A stretch of 21,047 nt of DNA from NCBI GenBank assembly GCA_028818385.1, contig JAPPNY010000223.1:1-21047 (forward strand). Reading direction: 5' to 3'. Both the position numbers and the translations under genes were made by a program. Shown here piece by piece: positions 15,679 through 21,047 of this stretch (position 1 is the stretch's first letter; each line of letters begins with the position of its first letter). The stretch comes from Spirochaetaceae bacterium (GTDB lineage Bacteria > Spirochaetota > Spirochaetia > SZUA-6 > Bin103). The notes beneath the pieces were generated by a model. The model was not told the origin of the DNA. It saw only the letters and a program-made list of their open reading frames with translations, and ran no database searches.

Positions 15679-15712
15679 CAGTCATCCTCTGTAGACAGTC
15701 ATCCTCTGTAGA
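15679..15712 (-). repeat. 17-bp tandem duplication carrying the E1 ribosome-binding site
   Basis: On the minus strand TCTACAGAGGATGACTG occurs twice, back to back, with no mismatch (15696-15712 and 15679-15695), in the 44-bp gap between the SDR stop and the E1 GTG. Each copy contains AGAGGA and an ATG, giving the mini-ORFs MTVYRG and MTA; the TGA of the second overlaps the E1 GTG (GTGA). Only the copy nearer E1 is at a productive Shine-Dalgarno distance. Confidence 0.85.
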
Positions 15713-15721
15713 TTGGCATCC

Positions 15722-16465
15722 TCAGTCCATCAGGAAGCCGCCGTTGACGTCGACGATCTCCCCGGTGATGAAACGGGCGCGGTCGGACGCCAGGAAGGCG
15801 ACCGCCTCGGCGACGTCCTCGGGCTGGCCGTAGGTGCCCAGCGGGATCTTGGCGGCGAACGCCTGGTTGGTCTCCTCCCCCCATTCGCGCGTGAGCGCCG
15901 TGTCGATCGGCCCGGGCGCTACCGCGTTGGCGGTGATGCCGTAGGCGGCCGCCTGCAGCGCCAGCGACTTCGTCAGGCAGATGATGCCGGCCTTGGACGC
16001 CGAGTAGTGGGCGCCGGCCGCCGCGCCGCCGATCTTGCCGGCCATGGAGGCGACGCTGACGATGCGCCCTCGGCCTGCCTCCTTCATGCGGCGGAACGCC
16101 TCGCGGCTGGCGATGAAGGTGCCGCGCAGGTTGATCGCCATCATCCGGTCCCAGGCGTCCGCCGTAAGCTCCAGGATCGGCGTCAGCTCGCAGATGCCGG
16201 CGTTGTTGACCAGGATGTCCAGGGTGCCGAGCTCGCCGTCCACGGTCGCGAACAGCTCCAGGATCGCCCCTTCGTCGGCCACGTCGGTGCGCACGCAGAC
16301 CGCCCGGCCGCCGGCCTCCTCCACCTCGGCGGCGGTGATCGCCGACTCCTCCATGTTCAGGTCCGCGATCGCCACGTCGGCGCCGTCGCGCGCCAGCGTG
16401 GTGGCGATCCGCCGGCCGATGCCGGCGGCCGCGCCGGTCACCACCGCGACCTTGCGCCGGCTCAT
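15722..16465 (-). CDS. Short-chain dehydrogenase/reductase (SDR), classical type
   Basis: A 247-residue NAD(P)-dependent oxidoreductase. The Rossmann motif TGAAAGIG is at residues 10-17, D36 at the end of the second strand favours NAD(H), NNAG is at 87-90, and the catalytic tetrad is N112, S140, Y154 and K158 (YSASK). It resembles FabG-like and hydroxyacid or polyol dehydrogenases; the substrate cannot be read from the sequence. The ATG at 16465 overlaps the stop of the VOC gene (ATGA), so the two are translationally coupled. Position between VOC and E1 suggests it makes the 2-oxo compound used by E1 from a hydroxy compound. Confidence 0.92.
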   Translation of the reverse strand: MSRRKVAVVTGAAAGIGRRIATTLARDGADVAIADLNMEESAITAAEVEEAGGRAVCVRTDVADEGAILELFATVDGELGTLDILVNNAGICELTPILELTADAWDRMMAINLRGTFIASREAFRRMKEAGRGRIVSVASMAGKIGGAAAGAHYSASKAGIICLTKSLALQAAAYGITANAVAPGPIDTALTREWGEETNQAFAAKIPLGTYGQPEDVAEAVAFLASDRARFITGEIVDVNGGFLMD

Positions 16466-16911
16466 CCGGTCTCCGGGAGCTGCCGCAGCTCCAGCACTTC
16501 GCGGTCCGGTCCGTAGAAATACTGCACCCATACCTCCGGGCGGAAATCGACCAGGTCGCCCACCATGTCCACCCCCGCCTGCCGCAGCCGGTCGAGGTCC
16601 GCGCGGATGTCCGTGCACAGGAACCCCAGGTGGGTGAAGCCGCGGTCGGCCTGCGTGCGGTCGCCCACGGGACGCCCGTCGGGGTCCAGGTAGTGGAACA
16701 GCTCCAGCATGAAATCGCCCTGAAAGAGGTGCGCGATGCGGGCCGTGCAGGCCGGCAGGCCGGCTATGCCGCCCAGGTTCATCTCCGGCGGCACCTCGAT
16801 GACGCGGCGCAGCTCGAAGCCCAGCAGGTCGCGGTAGAACGCGATCGAGGTATCGAGGTCGCGAACGCTGAGCGCCACGTGGTCGGCGACGGCGGTCATG
16901 GCTGTGCCCAT
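16462..16911 (-). CDS. VOC-superfamily (glyoxalase-like) protein
   Basis: A 149-residue protein with two beta-alpha-beta-beta-beta modules. The four metal-ligand positions are occupied: H11 (ADHVALSV), E70 (FMLELFHY), H94 (FTHLGF) and E141 (EVLELRQ). The family includes glyoxalase I, methylmalonyl-CoA epimerase and extradiol dioxygenases; with this operon an isomerase or lyase acting on a hydroxyacid or oxoacid derivative is plausible, but that is inference. The first ATG (16911) is used; an in-frame ATG at 16899 (MTAVADH) is equally possible, and neither has a clear Shine-Dalgarno. It is the first gene of the operon and is divergent from purE, with a 59-bp shared upstream region. Confidence 0.85.
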   Translation of the reverse strand: MGTAMTAVADHVALSVRDLDTSIAFYRDLLGFELRRVIEVPPEMNLGGIAGLPACTARIAHLFQGDFMLELFHYLDPDGRPVGDRTQADRGFTHLGFLCTDIRADLDRLRQAGVDMVGDLVDFRPEVWVQYFYGPDREVLELRQLPETG

Positions 16912-16943
16912 CTGACTGTGGGCGGTACGTTAGCGGATCGGGG

Positions 16944-16965
16944 CCGGTCTGTCGTGGCAGACTGG
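16944..16965 (+). promoter_or_regulatory. Inverted repeat between the VOC operon and purE
   Basis: CCGGTCTG (16944-16951) and CAGACTGG (16958-16965) form an 8-bp stem with one G-T pair around a TCGTGG loop, ending 5 bases before the purE ATG. It takes the place where a purE Shine-Dalgarno would be. It may be an operator shared by two divergent units or a hairpin controlling purE translation; the sequence alone cannot decide. Confidence 0.35.
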
Positions 16966-16970
16966 GCCGC

Positions 16971-17462
16971 ATGGCAGAGCAGGGGCCGGTCGTCGGCGTT
17001 ATCATGGGCAGTTCCTCCGACTGGCCGACGATGCGCAAGGCGGGCGAGGTGCTCGACCGGTTCGAGGTCCCGCACGAGCGGCGCGTGGTGTCCGCGCACC
17101 GGACTCCCGACCTGATGCGGAGCTACGCGCGCGGGGCGGCCGGCCGCGGCATCGAGGCGATCATCGCCGGCGCCGGCGGCGCGGCCCACCTGCCGGGGAT
17201 GGTGGCGGCCTTCACCACCGTCCCGGTCATCGGCGTGCCGGTGCAGAGCCGGGCGCTGTCGGGGCTGGACTCGCTGCTGTCGATCGCGCAGATGCCGGGA
17301 GGCGTGCCGGTCGCGACGATGGCGATCGGCGAGGCCGGCGCCACCAACGCCGGACTGTTCGTGGTGGCGCTGCTGGCCGTGCGCCGGCCGGTGCTGCGCG
17401 AGCGTCTGGACGCCTTTCGCGCCGAGCGCGAGCGGGAGGTGCTGGAGCAGACGCTCGGCTGA
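16971..17462 (+). CDS. purE: N5-carboxyaminoimidazole ribonucleotide mutase
   Basis: A 163-residue class I PurE, a cytosolic octameric enzyme that converts N5-CAIR to CAIR in de novo purine synthesis. Conserved blocks are MGSSSDW (12-18), SAHRTP (41-46, with the active-site histidine H43), [11 protein letters not shown] (67-77) and SIAQMPGG (104-111), where the second position of SIxQMP is Ala instead of the usual Val. The length is normal. The partner purK lies downstream on the same strand but is separated by the ammonium transporter gene on the other strand. No Shine-Dalgarno is visible before the ATG; a hairpin occupies that place. Confidence 0.96.
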   Translation: MAEQGPVVGVIMGSSSDWPTMRKAGEVLDRFEVPHERRVVSAHRTPDLMRSYARGAAGRGIEAIIAGAGGAAHLPGMVAAFTTVPVIGVPVQSRALSGLDSLLSIAQMPGGVPVATMAIGEAGATNAGLFVVALLAVRRPVLRERLDAFRAEREREVLEQTLG

Positions 17463-17492
17463 CCTCACCGCCCGCGGCGCTTCCGGCTCCTG

Positions 17493-17526
17493 CTTGCCGC
17501 CGGCTATTCCTTGCCGCCGGCTACTC
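17493..17526. repeat. 17-bp tandem duplication across the amt stop codon
   Basis: CTTGCCGCCGGCTATTC (17493-17509) is followed directly by CTTGCCGCCGGCTACTC (17510-17526), one mismatch in 17. The second copy includes the amt stop (CTA on +, TAG on -); the first copy holds a second TAG. It fills much of the 58-bp gap between the convergent purE and amt genes. Confidence 0.8.
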
Positions 17527-18888
17527 CTCGTCGTCCTCCTCCGGCATGAGCACGAACTCCGGATACGCCTCGATCTTCAGCTCGGCGGCGTCCTGGCCGA
17601 GCTGCTCGACCTTCTTGGTGACACGGGCGCCCAGCAGGGCGTCGACGATCTTCCAGGCCACCAGCGACACGACGAACACGAACGCGCCGACGGCCACCAC
17701 GCCCAGGAGCTGGACGCCGAAGTTGCCGCCCGCGGCGATGCAGACCGCCAAGGTGCCCCAGACGCCCGCGAACAGGTGCGCGGGCACCGCGCCGACCACG
17801 TCGTCCAGCTTCATCTTCTCCAGCAGCTTGATGGCGGCGGTGCAGACGATGCCGCCGATGGCGCCGATGATGACCGCCCAGACGTGGGAGGTGATGTCGG
17901 GTCCGGCGGTGATCGAGACCAAGCCGGCGATGGCGCCGTTCAGGCCCGCGAACATGTCCATGCGGCCCAGGATGAGGCGGGAGAACGCCAGTGCCGTCAT
18001 GACGCCGGCCGCGGCCGCCAGGTTGGTGTTGACCAGCACGTGGCCCATGGCCACCGCGTCCGCCGCGCTGCCCAGCGCGAGCTGCGAGCCGCCGTTGAAC
18101 CCGAACCAGCCGAACCAGAGGATGAACACCCCCAGCGTCACCACCACCACGTTGGAGGGCGGGGTCACCTTGACCGAGCCGTCCTTGCGGAACTTGCCCA
18201 GGCGCGGCCCGACCACGAGGATGCCGGCCAGCGCCGCCCAGCCGCCCGTACCGTGCACGATCGTGGAGCCGGCGAAGTCCTGGAAGCCCATGCTGCCCAG
18301 CCAGCCGCCGCCCCAGGTCCAGGCGCCGACGACCGGGTAGATGAACCCGGTCAGTATCAGCGTGAACAGGAAGAACGGCCACATCTTGACCCGCTCGGCC
18401 AACGCTCCCGACACGATGGAGGCGGCGGTCGCCACGAACACCATCTGGAAGAACCAGTCCGACATGACCGAGTAGCCGTTGCCGATCACGGCCGCCGCGT
18501 CGCCGGTGCCGTCCAGCAGAGCGAGCTCCTCGCCCGATGGCCGGTAGAACAGACTGAAGGAGCCGATCACGCTGCCCACGTCGGTGTACATGAGGCTGTA
18601 GCCGACGATGTAGTAGGCCAGGCCGGCGATCGAGTAGAGGCCGATGTTCTTCAGGCAGATCACGGAGGCGTTCTTGGTGCGAACGGACCCGGATTCCAGC
18701 ATGGTGAAGCCGGCCGCCATCCACATCACCAGCCCGCCCCAGAGGAGGAACGAGAAGGTGTTGAGGACGAAGGCCGTCTCTTCCGCGACGGCCGCGTAGG
18801 CGGCGCTCGATCCCGCCATCAGCAGGCCGAGCACCAGCAGCAGCCGCACCGTGACGGGGCCGCGGCGAAGGAACTGAAGGTCGTTCAT
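17521..18888 (-). CDS. amt: Ammonium transporter, Amt/MEP/Rh family
   Basis: A 455-residue polytopic membrane protein. It begins with a cleavable signal-like segment (VRLLLVLGLLMAGSSAAYA) as in many Amt proteins, then about 11 transmembrane helices. Conserved features include the FLLWGGLVMWMAAGF start of the core, FQDFAGSTIVHGTGG with the conserved Asp and the first pore histidine, and VPAHLFAGVWGTL with the second pore histidine. The cytosolic C-terminus contains the AYPEF motif and an acidic tail (PEEDDEE). The ATG at 18888 has AAGGA 6 bases upstream. No PII gene (glnK) adjoins it. It is convergent with purE and divergent from purK, splitting the usual purEK pair. Confidence 0.95.
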   Translation of the reverse strand: MNDLQFLRRGPVTVRLLLVLGLLMAGSSAAYAAVAEETAFVLNTFSFLLWGGLVMWMAAGFTMLESGSVRTKNASVICLKNIGLYSIAGLAYYIVGYSLMYTDVGSVIGSFSLFYRPSGEELALLDGTGDAAAVIGNGYSVMSDWFFQMVFVATAASIVSGALAERVKMWPFFLFTLILTGFIYPVVGAWTWGGGWLGSMGFQDFAGSTIVHGTGGWAALAGILVVGPRLGKFRKDGSVKVTPPSNVVVVTLGVFILWFGWFGFNGGSQLALGSAADAVAMGHVLVNTNLAAAAGVMTALAFSRLILGRMDMFAGLNGAIAGLVSITAGPDITSHVWAVIIGAIGGIVCTAAIKLLEKMKLDDVVGAVPAHLFAGVWGTLAVCIAAGGNFGVQLLGVVAVGAFVFVVSLVAWKIVDALLGARVTKKVEQLGQDAAELKIEAYPEFVLMPEEDDEE

Positions 18889-18919
18889 GGCATTTCCTTG
18901 TCGTGTCGGTGATTGATTG

Positions 18920-18939
18920 GCCCGCGGGCGGTTCGCCCG
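18920..18939. promoter_or_regulatory. Palindromes in the amt-purK divergent spacer
   Basis: GCCCGCGGGC (18920-18929) is a perfect palindrome that overlaps a hairpin CGGGCG-GTT-CGCCCG (18925-18939). They lie in the 123-bp spacer between the divergent amt and purK starts, 32-51 bp from the amt ATG. They could be an operator; in GC-rich DNA such symmetry also arises by chance. Confidence 0.25.
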
Positions 18940-19011
18940 ATCAGCCGTTCCGTATTTTAGCGTGTTTGAGGTCTTGCGTGCGCGGGCCGGAGGCAGGGCA
19001 CACTCCCGGGC

Positions 19012-20199
19012 GTGGGTGTTCCGCTGCTTCCCGGCGCGACGATCGGCGTCCTTGGCTCGGGCCAGCTCGGTCGCATGCTGGGTCTGGCGTGCCGGCGGAT
19101 GGGCTACCGGCTGCACGTCTTCTCTCCGGAACGCGACAGCCCGGCCGGGCCGGTGGCCGACCGCGAGGTAGCCGCGCCGTACGAGGACCTCGACGCGGTG
19201 CGGGCGTTCGCACAAGCCGTGGACGTGGTCACCTTCGAGTTCGAGAACGTACCGGCCGCGACCGCGGCCGCGGCCGCCGAGCACGCACCCGTTCACCCCG
19301 ACGGCCGCGTGCTGCACATCGCACAGAACCGCTTGCGAGAGAAGACGGCGCTCGCCGGGCACGGCTTTCCGGTGCCCCCGTTCCGGGCGGTGGGGAACGC
19401 CGCGGAGGTCTGGACGGTGGCGGCAGCGGTTGGCCTGCCGGCGATCCTGAAGAGCGCCGGTTTCGGCTACGACGGCAAGGGACAGGCAGCCGTGGACGAC
19501 GCCGGCCAGTCCGTAGCGGCCTGGGCGACGGTCACCGGCTACGCCGGCGGCCCGTCCTCGACCGAAGGGGCCGGGAGCGCCCCGGCGGCGATCCTGGAGC
19601 GGCGGGTCGACTTCACCCACGAGCTGTCCGTGATCGCCGCGCGGTCGGCCTCGGGCGGCGCCACGGTCACCTTCCCGCCGTGCGAGAACCGGCACGATGG
19701 CGGCATCCTGGACCTGACGAGTTGCCCGGCCGAGGTGCCGCCGGCGGTCGCGGAGCGTGCGCGCACCCTCGCGTGCGACCTGATGGAAGCGCTGGACGTG
19801 GTCGGCGTCCTCTGCGTCGAGCTGTTCCTGACCACGAACGGCGACCTGCTCGTGAACGAGATCGCCCCCCGCCCGCACAACTCAGGCCACCTCACCATCG
19901 AGGCGGCGGCCACCAGTCAGTTCGAGCAGCAGTTGCGCGCCGTATGCGGCCTGCCGCTCGGCGCCACCTGCCTGCATCGCCCGGCCGCGATGGCCAACCT
20001 TCTCGGCGACCTCTGGTCCGCCGGCCCGCCCCGCTGGGAGCGCGCCGCCGCGATCGAAGGAGTGTCCCTGCACCTGTACGGCAAGGCCAAGGCTCGACCC
20101 CGCCGCAAGATGGGCCACCTCACCGCCCTGGCCGACACCCCGCGCCAAGCCCGCTCGCTGGTCTCGGCCGCGCGCGACCTGCTCAGGCCATCGCCGTAG
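19012..20199 (+). CDS. purK: N5-carboxyaminoimidazole ribonucleotide synthase
   Basis: A 395-residue ATP-grasp enzyme that makes N5-CAIR from AIR, bicarbonate and ATP, the step before PurE. It opens with IGVLGSGQLGRML (11-23), followed by VVTFEFENVP, the ATP-grasp lysine region ILKSAGFGYDGKGQ and the late metal-binding segment VNEIAPRPHNSGH. The length is close to the family norm. The start is a GTG at 19012; GGAGG at 18989-18993 is too far (about 18 bases) to be a standard Shine-Dalgarno, so the exact start is less certain than the identity. A CBS-domain gene converges on it 65 bp downstream. Confidence 0.95.
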   Translation: MGVPLLPGATIGVLGSGQLGRMLGLACRRMGYRLHVFSPERDSPAGPVADREVAAPYEDLDAVRAFAQAVDVVTFEFENVPAATAAAAAEHAPVHPDGRVLHIAQNRLREKTALAGHGFPVPPFRAVGNAAEVWTVAAAVGLPAILKSAGFGYDGKGQAAVDDAGQSVAAWATVTGYAGGPSSTEGAGSAPAAILERRVDFTHELSVIAARSASGGATVTFPPCENRHDGGILDLTSCPAEVPPAVAERARTLACDLMEALDVVGVLCVELFLTTNGDLLVNEIAPRPHNSGHLTIEAAATSQFEQQLRAVCGLPLGATCLHRPAAMANLLGDLWSAGPPRWERAAAIEGVSLHLYGKAKARPRRKMGHLTALADTPRQARSLVSAARDLLRPSP

Positions 20200-20264
20200 C
20201 CCCTATCCCCCCACCTCGGCCGCCCATAGAAGCCCTCTGCGTTCTCTCGTTACGCCCCCTTTGC

Positions 20265-21047
20265 TCAGAGACATCGTCTTAGATCCAATAGCGTCCTGAC
20301 GACGCCGCAGAGGTCCCGGGTTGAGTATTCGTTAGCGTGGGCGAGCTGGTCTCTGATCTGCTGGATCTTCTTCAGCTCCTTCTGAGCTCGGCTTTTGCTA
20401 AAACGAGGCTCGAAGGCGTTAGATCCTACAAGGATGTCTCTCTTGTCCGCGAATTGCGTAAACAGAAGGGATTGAACGAACCTATCGTGTTCCGCCGACC
20501 GGGACTTCTCCATCTCTTCCTTGAGTTTCTGCCTTCGCCGTCTGCTGAGACACTTCATCCAACCGTCGCACGGGAATCGACTGTTGATGACCTCGGACAT
20601 GGTGATCTCGAATCCGGTAATAAGGGCAAAGAGAGCCACGCGCGCCGGTGGCTTCTGCAGGTCTGACAGGGTTACGATGCCGACAATCCCGTAGTCCGAT
20701 ACGACGAACCGAACGGGCTTTGCATGTCCCTCAATCATGTAATCTAGGATCGTTGTCTTGGCTCCGATCAGGAATTCCTCAGACAACGGACAGGAGTACT
20801 CATAGATGGGCTCCGCGCCAGCACCTCCAGCAGCGGCCTCGTTCGTTGAGTACAGTCCAACTATTCTCTCTGCTCCATCGCTATCGCCATCCGTCACGGG
20901 AAGGTAATCATAACGCTCCGTGCTGCTCATCCGTTCCATGACCTCGGAAATCAGTTCGTCCTTTCGGCACGTCACAAGGTCGCAGCGCCTGGTAGCTAGT
21001 TCCTGTCCGGCAATCCCCGGTTTGAGAGAAGGAGCCAGCGGGGAGCG
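20265..21047 (-). CDS. CBS-domain protein with HEPN-like C-terminus (5' end outside the window)
   Basis: The frame is open from the stop at 20265 to the right edge without a stop (260 residues visible, reading RSPLAPSLKPG at the edge), so the gene very probably begins beyond 21047; an internal GTG at 20975 is a poor start because it cuts the first CBS repeat. Residues about 17-70 (LATRRCDLVTCRKDELISEV, then YDYLPVTDG) and 85-133 (FVVSDYGIVGIVTLSDL) form a CBS pair, which usually binds adenine nucleotides. From about 137 a helical domain starts (ALFALITGFEITMSEVI) and ends with IRDQLAHANEY, which contains the R-x4-H motif (R232, H237) of HEPN ribonucleases. The gene is AT-richer than purK, suggesting acquisition. 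CBS is fairly clear, HEPN is a pattern match. Confidence 0.65.
   Translation of the reverse strand, partial: RSPLAPSLKPGIAGQELATRRCDLVTCRKDELISEVMERMSSTERYDYLPVTDGDSDGAERIVGLYSTNEAAAGGAGAEPIYEYSCPLSEEFLIGAKTTILDYMIEGHAKPVRFVVSDYGIVGIVTLSDLQKPPARVALFALITGFEITMSEVINSRFPCDGWMKCLSRRRRQKLKEEMEKSRSAEHDRFVQSLLFTQFADKRDILVGSNAFEPRFSKSRAQKELKKIQQIRDQLAHANEYSTRDLCGVVRTLLDLRRCL

Overview
The window is a high-GC, gene-dense bacterial chromosomal segment: short intergenic gaps, ATGA/TGATG stop-start overlaps, frequent GTG starts and two lipoproteins with lipoboxes. No phylogenetic marker is present. The style fits an uncultured Gram-negative lineage (Spirochaetota- or Chloroflexota-like would be my guess), but this is weak inference. 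No tRNA, rRNA, CRISPR array or intact transposase was seen.

Layout. (1) 108-3701: an NCS2-type permease and a biuret-amidohydrolase-like cysteine hydrolase on the + strand converge on a short allophanate-hydrolase-like amidase; together they look like uptake and stepwise hydrolysis of a urea-derived nitrogen source. (2) 3757-6271, minus strand: small membrane protein, glucose-6-phosphate dehydrogenase (zwf), a Phd/VapB-type antitoxin and a decayed VapC toxin with an internal deletion. (3) 6386-9166, plus strand: a possible 12-codon leader ORF, nitroreductase, M20 dipeptidase and a lipoprotein. (4) 9186-11973: an accessory stretch with a minus-strand lipoprotein, a ChpS/ChpB-type MazEF module, a 483-bp gene-poor gap and an AT-richer two-helix membrane protein. 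Short duplicated copies of the 3' ends of the two neighbouring genes (lipoprotein and larA-like) lie inside it. (5) 12187-16911, minus strand: a tightly coupled operon VOC protein - SDR dehydrogenase - fused E1 alpha/beta thiamine-diphosphate dehydrogenase - LarA-like protein. (6) 16971-20199: purE and purK, both on +, separated by an ammonium transporter on -. (7) 20265-21047: a CBS-domain protein with a HEPN-like C-terminus, running off the right edge.

How the genes work together. The operon in (5) is the best candidate for an undescribed system: a LarA-family 2-hydroxyacid racemase/epimerase, an NAD(P)-dependent SDR and a 2-oxoacid dehydrogenase E1 would form a racemise-oxidise-decarboxylate route for an unknown 2-hydroxyacid. 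Regions (1) and (6) both concern nitrogen: ammonia release, ammonium uptake and purine synthesis. The accessory stretch shows toxin-antitoxin modules at different stages of decay and gene-end duplications next to inserted cargo.
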